Source: Odontesthes bonariensis
Lineage: Eukaryota; Chordata; Actinopteri; Atheriniformes; Atherinopsidae
Direction: 5' to 3'
NCBI RefSeq assembly: GCF_027942865.1
Contig: NC_134510.1
Location: 25,103,209 to 25,167,208, forward strand
Length of the DNA stretch: 64,000 bases
In this document: positions 14,301 through 26,260 of the stretch, in pieces
Layout of the letters: each line of letters starts with the position of its first letter
Numbering within the stretch: the stretch's first letter is position 1
Translations under genes and position numbers: made by a program
The notes under the pieces: model-generated
Seen by the model: the letters and a program-made list of their open reading frames with translations, nothing else
The model's database searches: none
What the model was told of the DNA's origin: nothing

Positions 14301-15008
14301 AGCTAAAGAGGGAATCCTTCTTGATTACTGGCAGGGAGCAGCAGCAGGGTGGGGACTGGGCGTGGAAGTGAAGCGGTTACAAAGCTTTGGCATTTGCAGC
14401 TGCAGTGGTCGGGAGGGGAGTTGTTGTAGTTCTTCACAGGGACTCCGGAGATGGACCGTGTGGGGGGAGGGGGGCCCCTGCTGCTCTGTACTTATGGACG
14501 AATTATGACTCACGTCCCTCAGATTCTACTTCTCCCTCGCCGCCAAACCCCTTTACTCTTCCCCTGCCACTCCCGCGGAGGAAATGTTCATCTCCAAACC
14601 CTCTGAGTAAAAAGCAGCATTTGCAGCTGCCGTCCGCTATGAGTCGGTGTTGAAAGCATGAAGGGAAAGATTTGCTCAGATGTTGGTCGGATTTCTCCTC
14701 CCTCGTGTGGGCCCTCTTAGCTCCCTGCATGCTTACTCTGTTCTGTTATATGCATTAGGGAAAAAATGCACAGAAAGGCTTCCAGCGAGCAGAAAATCGT
14801 GTAATTCTTGTCGCTGCATGGCACCAAACACTCCTCGTACATACGCAGATTCCTGTGAATGCAGCCTGTCGTTGGCGTGTGCCGTCTCATTGACTCAAAC
14901 CACGTCACCGTTTTTTGTGTATTTTATATCATGTGTGTGAGCCTTTATCTTTACAGCCTGTTAAACTCATAAAAGTGGTGCTGGGTCCTGGTACGTTCGC
15001 TCTTTCAG
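8388..15008 (+). other. cers2: Probable cers2 first intron
   Basis: A 6.6-kb stretch between the putative noncoding exon and the ATG exon. Apart from the TTAA-target element at 11649-12467 I see no conserved coding sequence in it. Open frames here (for example 10451-10867 minus, 12617-13024 plus) have no recognisable domain. Confidence 0.45.
11649..12467. mobile_element. Non-autonomous piggyBac-like element with TTAA target site
   Basis: Both ends carry TTAA (11649-11652 and 12464-12467) followed inward by near-identical inverted repeats: left TTAACACTCTGGGGTCTAA, right (reverse complement) TTAACCCTCTGGGGTCTAA. The 819-bp body encodes no transposase. A palindrome, GCCCACCGGTGGGC, sits at 11669-11682. 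The TTAA duplication and the terminal CCCTCTGGGGTCTA-type repeat fit the piggyBac superfamily; the assignment is by pattern only. Confidence 0.8.
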
Positions 15009-15009
15009 G

Positions 15010-18000
15010 ATGCTGTCGGAGCTGGGTGAATGGTTCTGGCAGGAGCGCCTGTGGTTTCCGGAGGGTCTGGGCTGGGCTGACCTGGAGGATCGGGATGGAC
15101 GAGTATACGCCAAAGCTCGGGATTTATGGGTGGCACTTCCCATCGCCCTGGTATTCCTCATCATTCGTCAGATCTTTGAAAGGTCAGAACATTTTTCGTG
15201 TTTTGCAGCCTATCTCTGCTCCTTATCTACGTCTAATTCACACATTTACTTTCTCTGTCTTCGCACATTCTTTATTTTTCATTTTGTCTCTGCTTTAGCT
15301 GCCGCCTGCTCATTTGCTTTGTTCTTGTATTGTATCTTTTCTTCTATTTAAGACTTGGAAGGATATTTGTTTTTAACACTATTGTTTTCTCTCGGGACAT
15401 AATCTTCTATCCTGCTTTATGACGAGTGAAAGTCGGTTTATTCAAGGCCCTCATAGTGTCCCTCACATCAAAACAGGGCTCCTGTTTACAGTAGCAGCTC
15501 TTTTGTAAGTAATTTATAGCATAATTCACCGTCTGTGTGTTTAACTGTTAATGCCAAGAGGTTAGCCTCTCTATTATTGCTTTTTATTTCCCTCACTCCT
15601 TCGGTGGAAAAATAATGTTGGACAAACCGAGCAAACAAGAGGCGGAAACTCTACGTTTCCGTCTATATTACTTTATTCTATTATTATTATATTTTTTTTG
15701 TCTTGTTCTTATGGCACCAAATAGACCAGGCCAAATTCCTTGTGATGTACAATTACTTGGCAATAAAACCTTTTCTGATTCTGATTCTGATTCTGATAAA
15801 CATGGATGATAGTTGTTTTGGGTGGCAGCTGCTCCAACTACACGGTGCGAGATGAATTTAGTTTTAAACGTCTTGTCATCTTGGCTGCCTGTGTCACTTG
15901 TTCTACGTGCAAACAGACATGCATTGCCTAATATTTCAAAATGAATCTGAAAAAGAAAAGGAACAGGAAAAGTAATGAAGTGGTGGCGTTAACCTTTCGT
16001 CATCTGTTAGATAGTTAAATGTTGGCAGCTGATATCCATTTATCTCTATTTGTTGCAAGGATTTTTTTCTTTTTCTGCACACGTTTGTCCCATGTGGAGC
16101 CATGATAAGAGATCTGTCACCTCTACTGGGGATATGTACCTTTAAATCCATGTCAGGGATTTTGCTGATTTTGATGTTATTTTGGAGTTTTTCCCGCCAC
16201 CACTCGATTACCTCCTCTCCGTTCAGGCTGCTCAGATCGATTTGGTTAATGGGAAATATCTTGTAGGGGTGGGCGAAAAAAAATCGATTTAAGTACATAT
16301 CGCGATTTTTTTTGTGGGATGATTTTAAAAATCGATTTTTCTCCCCTGAATCAATTATATTACGTCATATCCGTGTCCAGAAAAACTTCATTCATTCATT
16401 ACTTTAAGTTATGTTAAGACTAGCCCACATTTGTGCTGTGTGGACATTTCAATTAATTTTGTAACTGTAAACTTTTAAAAATGCTGTACATGTTAAGTAC
16501 CTCTTTTTGTCTCAGTTGAAATAAATGTCAGCTGCTGGACTGACTGACACAGACTGATGTGCGTTGCTTATGGGAACGACATTCATTCTAGAAGTGTATG
16601 ATTCAACTTGTTTGTTTTTTAAGGAGGAAGAAAATTGCAATTACTGATTATATCGAATCACAATACGTGTAGAATCGCAATTATCAAGAATCGTGATACA
16701 ATCGAATCATGACCAAAGCATATCGTCCCACCCCTAATATCTTGCATCCTTGATTTGTAAAAAGTTGAGACAACGGCCCTTTATTTTCCAGATGTCCTTA
16801 CTTCTGAATCTTATTTTGTGATTACAGGACGGTGGCCACGCCCTTGGCCTCTCTTCTCGGAGTGAAAGAGACTGTGCGGCTTAAGGTCCCACACAACCCC
16901 GCACTGGAGTCCTACTACTGTAACATCTCCAAAACCCCCATCCAGGTAGATTTGCTCACACTTCAGTGCAAAGACAGAGTGTTGCGCTACGTGCTTTGCC
17001 ACCAAATACTAAGATTTTATGTCTTTATGTGCGGCTGTCAGTCTTCGGTATTGAGCCTTTGCAAGCAGACTGGCTACTCGGAAAGACAAGTGCAGCGATG
17101 GTTCAGAAGACGGAGGAACCAGGACAGACCGAGCTTGCTCAAAAAGTTTCGAGAGGCCAGGTAAACACACCCACATGCGCTCACTCTTAAAGCTTCATTG
17201 TGGAGAGCTTTTAAGCTATTTGAAACAGCTGTTGACCCCTGAGTTCCTCTGGCTGTATGGGCACATTTCTGTTGCAAAAGTAGCCCTCTATTTTTAACAC
17301 GCACTCGTTACAATGTCACTCTGGCACTATCGTGTCTTTTTGCCCCGGCTCTTTGACACACACAAACACACAGGAACAAACACAAATGCAACCTTCAACG
17401 TGCCCACTGGCACAGGGCCTTGGCTTTGTCAGGGGCTCTGTCACTGCTCCTGGTTATTTTTATGTGTGAGCGCTTGCTGTGACAGGAGCTGAATTAAGCC
17501 AGCAGCGTGAGGAAACAAGGCCACTGAGAGTGGCCCGCGTCAGCTAGAAATGTAAATATGTGTGTGTGTGTGGGGGTGTGTGTGTGTGTGTGTGTGTGTG
17601 TGCAGGCAGGCGGCGCTAGAGGCCGCAGCAGACACTGTGACACTGTTGGCATCATGGGGATTGATACGCAAGCAGACCTACCCTGAAAAGCATGCATAAA
17701 CATATTCATTAATCCATCCCATTCCATTCTTCTAGAGTAACAGCAAAGTCCCCGATTTGATTCAAAGACCCATTATATTAACCGCATTTGCATCAGTTAT
17801 ATTGATGACACTGTCAGAGGAGATGGAGAGATGTTGCTGAGATATTTACACTTCCTAAGTGTCGGGGTGGCAGCAGTCTCAATGAGAAATGCCGTAAACC
17901 CTTAGAAATGAATTTGGGATTTTGGTGGACTGATCCTTTAGACAGATTATATTCAAGCTGACGCTCTGCACATGAGGTGTGTGGTCGTGTTCGGGCGTGC

Positions 18001-21000
18001 ATGTGACTGCATGTTTTGTCACTCCCTGGTTATGGTGCGTCTTTCACTGTGCTGGTTGCAACATAAGGACATTTTTCTTCTGAATCGACCTTTTGTGTGT
18101 GCGCAGACAACAGGCTTTCTGTCTTCCTCCTTTACTTCCTCCACTGTTATATTTCTGCCACTCTCACTGTGTGCTCTTCCTCTCTTTCCACCGTTCTGTG
18201 TCGCTGCTGCAGCTTCTTATTTCACCTGTATGGGCAGAGGCAGTGACCTCTTACTGCCTCCGAGACAGGATTATAACATTTTCCTTGTCCGTCCGCACCT
18301 GTTTGTTTGTGTCCTGATTTGACCTTCTCAATGTAGCTCACTAGGTTTTTCCAGCGGCCTGGTGTCCATCTCCAACTTAAGCAGCAGCTTTAAGCTTGAA
18401 TTTGGAAATGTGTGATACAGTTATTTGAGCATCTGCTGGTAGAAATTGTGCCCGTCACCCTCTCCCCATTGACTGAGGCAAAAGTGTGTTTGAATGTGTG
18501 TGTGTTCTCTTGCAGTTGGAGATTTACCTTTTACCTTCTTGCTTTCATTGCTGGCCTGGCCGCCCTCATCGATGTGAGTACTGTCATGTTAAAGGGATAG
18601 TTCGCCTCTTTTGACATGAAGCTGTATGACATCCCATATTAGCAATATCATTTATGAACATTGGCTTACCCTCCGCTGCGTCCTGTGAGCTGAGTTCCAG
18701 CCGAGTTTTGGCGTTGATGAAGGTAGTCCGGCTAGTTGGCTGGGGCCACAAAAATAAAGCGTTTCGCTTCTCAAAACAATATGCGTTCAAAAGAGTAATA
18801 CATTTGCATCACAAAATCGTTCATCCAGAAAAAGTCAGACCTCACAATCGCTTGGCGCTATTTTTGCCTCCCTTCATATCAATGCGTTCAGCCACCTAGC
18901 CATAGCCGCACCTGTTACGGTGTTTACTGCTCGGTCTGCACTTCGGTCTGCTCGGTCTACACAGCCCGTACTGATACGAAGGGAGAGAAAATAGAGCCAA
19001 GCGATTGTGAGGTCTGACTTTTTCTGGATGAACGATTTTGTGTTGCAAATGTATTACTCTTTTGAACGCAAATTGTTTTGACAAGCAAAACACTTTATTT
19101 TTTAAGCCCCAGCCAACTAGCCGGACTAGCTTCGTCAACGCCAAAACGAGGCTGGAACTCTGCTCACAGGACGCAGCGGGGGTTAAGAAAGTGCTTATAA
19201 ATAATATTGCTAGTATGGGATGTCATACAGCTTCATGTCAAAAGAGGCGAACTATCCCTTTAACCTCAACCACCCCTCCACACACTTCCTTAAATATATC
19301 ACCTGTTCCGCTGTTGTAACTTGGCCGTTTCCATGGTAGTTGTGATAACCTCATCTTTCACCCCATCAGAGAGGAAGCACTGACTCATCCCAGTGCTGAG
19401 TCAGTTGATATAAATACACCTGTCGTGTTCTGCGGTCTCATCTCCATCCTGTCTCCCCTTCCAGAAACCTTGGCTGTACGACGTGAAGGAGATGTGGGAA
19501 GGCTTTCCAGTGCTGGTACGCCGCTGGGGTGCCTGAGGGCAATAAATTAATGCACCAGGGTTTCTGTTCATCAGATTCAGTTTGCAGGCACCCAGTCGAC
19601 ACTGTTGCCACTTGAAGCTGATCGATAGAAAGCTCACTGACATTGCTCCAGGTCACATTAATTGCTTATAAACTAGGAATTATTGTCATATATTGTGAAG
19701 CAATAATATATATATACATACATACAGGGCTCTAGAATGCTACCAATTTGGTCGCACGTGCGACCTATTTTCTCAATGGTGCGACTAAAAAAAAAAAAAT
19801 CTGAGGTCACACAGGTGCAACCACCCTTAAAACACTTGCAATTTTAATTTAGATTTTCTTTTTATTTTATTTATCTTGAGATGTTTTAAGTTTAAATTTC
19901 AGGCCAGTGAAGCACTTTAAGCGCCAACACTTTTTCAGTAAGTAGTTAGTAAGTTAGTAGAATTGTGCTTCAAATAAAGAACTTTATTTTGACCAGATTG
20001 CTAGTTAATAGTTTACAAGTCAATATTGCCTATATGGACAGCGATTAAAAAATTAAAAAAAAAGTGAACCTGTAAAACTGCGGTGTTAAATGCAATGCGT
20101 TTGAAAATGTGGGTGCACCCAAGAAAAAAAAAAGTTGGGCGCACCAGTGCAAAAAGTTAGTCTAGAGCCCTGATATATATACTTAATTGCATTCTATGTT
20201 GTATATAAAAGAAATACAAATCAAAATGACACTTTTCCAGTTAGTTTATCATCATTTAAATCATGCAAATGACTAAAATGAGAGAGACCAATTATCTTTG
20301 GGTGTTGGGTTTGAGCCAAGCAAAAAAATTTGATTTAAAAGTGTCAAGTAGAGTTCTTGAAAGTAGTTTCATCATTTTAAAGGTCAGAATTGTAATTGAA
20401 TTCTTTTGAGGATATTTGGAAGGTTATTCAATAGCGTGTAAACTTTAGGCCCATTTCAAACGATAGACTTGTGCAAATTAGTATCTGGATTTTGAAATGA
20501 AAGGTCTGTCTCCTGTGCTTTAGACTCTCCTTCCGTCTCAGTATTGTTACTACATGATCGAGCTGGGCTTCTACGGCTCTCTGCTCTTCAGTGTGGCTTC
20601 AGACGTCAAACGCAAAGTAAGTAAACGCTTCTCAGAAACGATGAATCCCAAAACACATGGCTTGAATGTGTCAGCTAGGTGTGGGTGTGAGGAGAGATAA
20701 GGATGCGGATGCAGACTTCTTGGAAATCAAAAACTTAATTTATTTTCTCAAAAAAAGTTTAAACAGAAAACGCGGCCGAGCCAGATATCAAAAACTGGAT
20801 GAGACTGTAAGAACAAAACAAGACTGTGAAAAAACAAAAGACTTGACATGAATAAATACGTGGCTTACTGTGACCTGGCGCATCGATGACGGGAAGAATC
20901 TGACAAGGAGCATGAAAAGACCTGGGGACTAAATACTGTGGTGATTGATTAGGGATTGAGTGCAGCTGATGGGGAAAACACAGGTGAGGGACGTGAGGCT

Positions 21001-21374
21001 GATGGCAGGGCAGGAGAGAGTGGCATGACATGAAACTAAACAAGACCTGAAACATAAGACCTAAAACATGAGAAAAGAACTAAACTAAGATATGAACTAT
21101 AAACCAAACATGACGTAAAACATAGTCCATGACAGAATGGCAAAGGAAGGAAATGATGCATCTTCAGAAAACGCTGAAGGAAGCAATACATTAGCGACAC
21201 ACCGCAAACAAGAGTTAACATGCATAATTCAAACAGTTTGTTCTTTAATGGGTTTGTTTTGTTTATATGTTGCTATTACATTCTGCTCAAGGGGAAGACA
21301 ATCATTTTGTCATTTCCTGATCTGTCTGACATCTGTGGACTGCGAGTGGACATTAGACTGTTCTTACACGTGTA

Positions 21375-21430
<56 letters not shown>

Positions 21431-24400
21431 TGTGTGTGTGTGTTTGCTGGACTTTGCTGGACTTTGCTCAACCTGGTCAGCTGAGCACAGTGGGGAAAAG
21501 AATCTTGCAAAACAAGCACAGTGTGTTCCTCCAACACAAAAATTTAGCCTAGATACCTCCTAAGCAGGATTTAGCACCACGCACACAAACCCACTTAAAA
21601 CACGCAGCACACGGTTCTGTTTATTTATTCATCTTTCCTGTCCCAGCATAAGCAACGTGCTCCTTTTCCCTGCACATTTTGTTGCCTTTAGGACTTCAAG
21701 GAGCAGATAGTTCACCACGTAGCGACCATCCTCCTCATCAGCTTCTCCTGGTGTGTGAACTACATTCGTGCTGGAACTCTCATCATGCTGGTGCACGACT
21801 CCTCTGATTACTTCCTCGAGGTAAATGTCACACAGGCCTCAGTACTTTACAGTAGGTGAGGCAGCAAACATGTGCTCATAGTCAAATGACCTTCACAGCC
21901 ACCTCTTTGTGCTCCTGTTTGACTTAACAGGCAGGGACGGTGTCCCAGCAGTCACACAAGTTGTGCTCATGCTGTTTATGCGTACATGTAGAAAAATGGA
22001 CTCTTTACAGAGTCTTTACATGCTGCTTCCCTCCTGCCTCCGCTGATGGCACTGATCATATACTGCCACCTGGTGGAGGAAAGTGCACTTGGGTCGTCAA
22101 CACTGGGACACTGGGAGTGTCATTTTAACTGATCCATCAATTATGATAAACATCTGCCTGAACATGTTTCTTTCTTCTGACAGTCTGCAAAGATGTTCAA
22201 CTATGCTGGGTGGCGAAATGCCTGTAATTACATCTTCATCGTATTTGCTGCAGTCTTCATTATCACCCGCCTCGTTATCTTCCCCTTCTGGTACACACAC
22301 ACACACACACACATACACACACACACAGAGAATAGCTCTGAATATTGTAATATACCAGCAGTGTTTGTTGCTCTGTTCCACGTGACGCTTTGAACTTCTC
22401 TGTCCCTGTTCCAGGATTATTTACTGTACCTGGATATACCCGGTGACCATCTACAAGCCCTTCTTTGGCTACTACTTTTTCAACGGGCTGCTGATGACTC
22501 TGCAGTGTCTTCATATATTCTGGGCTGTTCTCATCATTCGCATCGCAGTACGCTTCCTCACCAACAATGTAAGTGACCTTAAACTAGCCTAAGAAAAAAA
22601 ATCCTGCTTTTACTTTTTTTTTTGGGGGGGGGGGGGGTTCAAACAAAAGGACTTAAATCAGTGCTCATGGACTCGCGACTGAGACTTGCAGCTGAATCAT
22701 TTCAATCTGATAAATCACAGAAACAGCTGCTTTCTACTGTAGTTGCAGAATGAAAATAATAAATCGACTTTGCAGGATGTTTGGAAAGACTTAAAATAAC
22801 ATGTAACTTCACATATGCCGCCCTCAGTAAAGAGGAGGCATAATTGTGACTTTTCGTGATTTTCTCATCTATGAACTGAGGCCCTTGGTCCCACTGCCCG
22901 TTCCAGGTGGGACTGTTGCACCTTTGTTGCGATTTACTGTTCTGTTTGAAGAGGGCCGACCCAGACTGGAGCTTCAGAGCTGAGATGGCAGCAGCGGCGG
23001 TCACAGAGTTCAAACAATAGCGCCCATTTAGCACACTCATTTACTCAGCATGTCGTCCAAGTTGGGAAATTTAAGTCTTGTTTTACTGGTGTTGACATGG
23101 ACTTATCAAAGGAATCGTGCGCGTTGGAACCTCACGGACATGAAATGCCTCGGCTGTGAGGATGAGCCGGCTCACCTTCATACTGCGTCATAGCGATATT
23201 TCCAGGACTCATACAAGACGCTTTGGACCATCGAAGGGACTCGCTGTTTGACCCAGGCGAGCCATAAGTGCAGCTTTTAGATGATTCACTCATTCGTGCC
23301 TGCTGGAGACTTCAGCTCCGACTTCCATTGAACACAAAAGTCATCCCCGATTTGAGACGTCCGAGGTGGCCATGAAAGGAAAACGTGACGGTTTCATTCA
23401 AGTTTTATGGAGGCAAACGTGGCGAGGAAAAAAGATCTGGAAGTATGGAAGCTCATTGTTTTGGTGATCTCTGAGAAGCAGCGAGTTGGCAGCTAAAACG
23501 AGTGAAGGTTCACTGAGTCTTCACTGATTCCCAAGGCTAATGAACAAAAGTTGTAATAACATGCATTTGCATCTCCTGCCAGTAATGAAGATAGTTCATT
23601 CCAGTAAGAAACACACCATTTCTCTGACCGCCAGTTCACCGCAAACACTCCCTGCACATTAGTATTGTGGTTATTTAGCCGACAGTTGAGATAAATGACA
23701 AGCTAACCTACACAGTAAAGCTTTGTTATATGTAACAGTTGAAACAACAAAGCATCTGAGGACAGACAGGATACTTTGCATGATCAATCCTCAGCATTCA
23801 AATCTGGTAGAAATCCAGTACAGCTTGTTAATGGGTGATGGGATCTCAGAGAAATGTTGGAGCCCGACGAGGCAATGAGGCGTCGCCCAAAAATGCACAA
23901 GTCAGTACTAACAAACTCCTCAATCAACCTGCAGACAAAACGCCCGGCAGCTCAGAGCAGAGAGCTGTCAGAGGCACTTTATGCAACCACACACATCAAT
24001 TGTTTTCAAACCACAAATTGAATTCCATAGAGCGTGTCTCTGTGTCAAAAGAGCTCGAGACTAAACGTGACCTGTTGGAGCCTCTTTCTCTAGTATTTCT
24101 GTCGCTTTTAAAGTCTTTTTTTTGTTTATTTTAGTACTTTTTATTTGTTCGATTTTATCACGGGACTGCAGTGAGGATGTTTGGCATCTGTTTGCCATTT
24201 TTTTGCATTTTGGGACACGGTGAACAAGGTAGACCGGATTGATGCATCAAATGCAGGTATCCTTGGGCAAGTTACTGAACCCCAAGCTGATTGATGTTTG
24301 CCCACTTGTTCGTACGCGTCAGTGGCGTTTTGCCAGTTTCAATGCAATGCACAACCGTCTGAGTGAGGAGCCTCTTTGACTGGTTACGTTTTCCCCCCTC

Positions 24401-24568
24401 GTTGTCTTTTTTCAGGAAAAAGTGGACGATGAAAGAAGCGACAAAGATGAAACGGACGAATCGGGAGAGGAGGAAGACGAGGCAAAGGATAAAAAGCACG
24501 GGAAGAAAAATGGACCGGTGCAGAACGGCCACACAGTCCACAACAACAACCACAGGAAAACAGAGTGA
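15010..24568 (+). CDS. cers2: Ceramide synthase 2
   Basis: Ten coding exons: 15010-15182, 16828-16945, 17042-17160, 18516-18573, 19465-19515, 20524-20616, 21692-21820, 22184-22290, 22415-22568, 24416-24568. They total 1155 nt (384 residues plus TGA), against about 380 for human CERS2. The enzyme sits in the ER membrane and N-acylates sphingoid bases, with CERS2 preferring very-long-chain acyl-CoA. In order: a first membrane segment (about 41-56), a Hox-like domain (about 98-137; [18 protein letters not shown]), then the TLC/Lag1 region with the catalytic His pair at 212-213 ([10 protein letters not shown]) and HDSSDY at 239-244. The acidic tail [18 protein letters not shown] and NNNHRK end are CERS2-specific, and the Ser/Thr cluster matches the family's CK2 sites. 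The human sequon near residue 19 (NLT) is replaced by GLG. The ATG is preceded by a splice acceptor, so the 5' UTR is spliced. Confidence 0.96.
15690..15800 (+). repeat. LINE-type 3' tail with (TTCTGA)n
   Basis: A stretch ending in GGCAATAAAACC and then a (TTCTGA)n microsatellite at about 15773-15797. This is a very common 3' end of truncated LINE copies in fish genomes. Only the tail is recognisable; no reverse transcriptase is present. Confidence 0.5.
16264..16736. mobile_element. Non-autonomous hAT-like element (MITE)
   Basis: A 473-bp element in cers2 intron 1 of the coding region. It has inverted ends TAGGGGTGGG / CCCACCCCTA and a perfect 8-bp target duplication, ATATCTTG, at 16256-16263 and 16737-16744. 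The ends also share GATT/AATC-rich inner repeats (AATCGATT on the left, AATCG on the right). The 8-bp duplication and the GGGGTGGGC ends fit the hAT superfamily. No transposase is encoded. Confidence 0.88.
17559..17602. repeat. (TG)n microsatellite
   Basis: TG repeat with one GGGGG interruption, in a cers2 intron. Confidence 0.9.
18589..19263. mobile_element. Foldback DNA transposon with about 300-bp inverted repeats, TTAA target
   Basis: The left arm (about 18589-18890) reappears as its reverse complement at about 18975-19263. It starts TTAAAGGGATAGTTCGCCTC and ends GAGGCGAACTATCCCTTTAA, with a roughly 80-bp unique centre. TTAA flanks both ends. The arms differ at scattered positions, so the copy is not recent. 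TTAA duplication with AGGG termini fits a Kolobok-type or piggyBac-type non-autonomous element; which one cannot be settled by eye. It begins 15 bp after the donor of the cers2 exon at 18516-18573. The open frames inside it (81-93 codons) are mirror images of each other and not genes. Confidence 0.88.
19725..20172. mobile_element. Non-autonomous hAT-like element with CAGGGCTCTAGA ends
   Basis: Perfect 12-bp inverted ends: CAGGGCTCTAGA at 19725-19736 and TCTAGAGCCCTG at 20161-20172. The subterminal sequences GTCGCACGTGCGACC and GGCGCACCAGTGC resemble each other in reverse. The element is 448 bp with no transposase. It sits in an (AT)n-rich site, so an 8-bp target duplication cannot be read cleanly. 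The hAT assignment is by end sequence only. Confidence 0.75.
20670..21140. repeat. Probable interspersed repeat in a cers2 intron
   Basis: The block has the look of a dispersed fish repeat: a core resembling a spliced or retroposed segment (GGGATTGAGTGCAGCTGATGG) followed by a degenerate tail of repeated AAACATGAC/AAAACATGA-like units to about 21135. I recognise no encoded protein and no clear terminal repeats. Confidence 0.4.
21377..21442. repeat. (TG)n microsatellite
   Basis: About 33 TG units with a single TA interruption, in the cers2 intron before the exon at 21692. Confidence 0.95.
22292..22328. repeat. (CA)n tract directly at a cers2 splice donor
   Basis: The exon 22184-22290 ends ...TTCTG and the intron begins GTACACACAC, so the CA repeat starts at intron position 2-3. 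CA tracts near donors are known binding sites for hnRNP L; any effect here is inference. Confidence 0.9.
22569..24415 (+). other. cers2: Last intron of cers2
   Basis: A 1.85-kb intron with a poly(T)/poly(G) tract at about 22610-22637. I see no conserved exon or clear mobile element. Confidence 0.6.
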
Positions 24569-26260
24569 AAGCAAACATGTGTCTGGATGAAAGAAAGCGA
24601 AAAAGGACTCACATCCCTCAGAGGGGGAATACAAGGGAGGGATGAAAAATGAGAAAAGGAAGAAGGGATGCGGGTGGGAGGGGAGGGGGCAGTTATTCCC
24701 TTAAACTACGAACAACGGGTATCTTCTGAAATTTGACACTGTTACTTTGACACAAACACACACTTTTAGAGGGCACAGAGATCCAGCAGATGATAGACAC
24801 TACTGTAAGTGGCACGGCTCTCTGCTTTGTCGTCGGAGAAAATGTATCATTTTGTTTTTCAGTCCCAAAACTTTCAAGAGACAAGGGAGAACATGGAGAG
24901 GAGCAAAGTGTGGAGGAGAAACAGGAGGGAGGGGGTGATGCTGCTTCTACTTTAGCTTTCATGCTTTAACTGTGTGCCTTAGAGCCAGCTGAGGGATGGC
25001 TGCCGAAAAAGCCATTTTGAAGCTTTCCGCTTCGAAAATTGTGCTGCTTCATTCAGTTTTTTTTGTTTTTACAGAAAAAACAAAACAAAGTAAAAAAAAA
25101 AAAAACGAGTTATATGAAGGTGAGACATCGGGGCATTGATTTCCTTCTTTCTCTGTCTATGCACCTACGTGGCTGTTGGGCGACTGCGATGTCTTTGCAC
25201 AAACCTATGAGGTAACATCTTGTAGTAGAACCCGAGTGGCTTTGCTCACCGGTGCCGCTCGGGCCACTTATGAAGTATTCTGCTTTCAGTTTTGCAAGAA
25301 ATTGTTGTCTCTGTTCAGTCTTAAATCTTGCTGAGTTTATTTTGTACCACACCTGCTTCCGGTCTTGATTTCTCACCTGGAAGAAAGATGCGGCTCTCGA
25401 TCCCTTTCTGTTGGAGCTGAGAGCAGCGAGCGGACGTAAAGCAGCCCTCAGCACGGCCTGCGATTGAGAAATCTCAACTCCGGGGCTGAAACTCTCTCCA
25501 GCTCAAACTCCACATTGATGACGCCGCCCACTGAAAAGCGATGACTCGGTGTGCTCGTGGCTGCTCTGTGGAAATACGGGGACTTTGCTGAGAATCGAAC
25601 GGGCCAGATTTCTTCAGTTCACTGCCTAATAGCTGAGGTTAGGTTTCTTAACCTGGCTAAGACTTTAAGTGTTGATCTAAATCGATGATTTTAAGTATGA
25701 TTAAATGTAGGAAATGCGTTTACAGGTATGATCTTTGATGTTTTTTGGAAGAAATCTGTTGATCTGGTTTCGACGGCTGTTCCAGTCTTCTTGTGAAGCT
25801 TTAATGTATTAGTATGTCAGTGCCTTATCTGTAACGAATGGGGAGCTCTCTGTCTTCATGTCCTCTCCTCTCCTTCCCTGTTCCCACCTCACTTCACATC
25901 TAAGACACAAACATGCGCTCTCCTCACCGTTTCAGTCACACACTCTCCTCTCTTCTTTCACAATGACCTTCTTTTCAAACTCACTCTCATTCCACAACCA
26001 CATTCTCTCTACTAACCTCGACCAGCCAGCAACTTTCTTCCCCCGGTGATACAGAAGAAACAGCTGTGTCCCAATTACAGTGTTACATTTATTTTTCTTT
26101 TGTTTTGTTTTAGTGATGCCTAGGTGTTACGAATGATAAAAGATCATAAATCACAAGGAAAGCACTCGGGAGTTGTTGTTGTTTTTTTTATGGAGACACG
26201 TCGGCAGGAAATCACTCATCCTTTAAACCTTAAGATACCCCCAATAAATATTTCATTAGA
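24569..26260 (+). other. cers2: Probable cers2 3' UTR
   Basis: No conserved coding sequence follows the TGA. The first AATAAA on the sense strand is at 26243-26248, which would give a 1.7-kb 3' UTR. Later candidates lie at 27603-27608 and 27920-27925. The end point is uncertain. Confidence 0.4.

Noticed and set aside
18654-19319. Two 81-93 codon frames on opposite strands with matching sequence ([11 protein letters not shown]-like)
   Set aside because: They are the two arms of the foldback element read in mirror orientation, not genes.
24272-24634. 120-codon minus-strand frame
   Set aside because: Antisense to the last coding exon of cers2, whose acidic tail is clearly homologous to CERS2.
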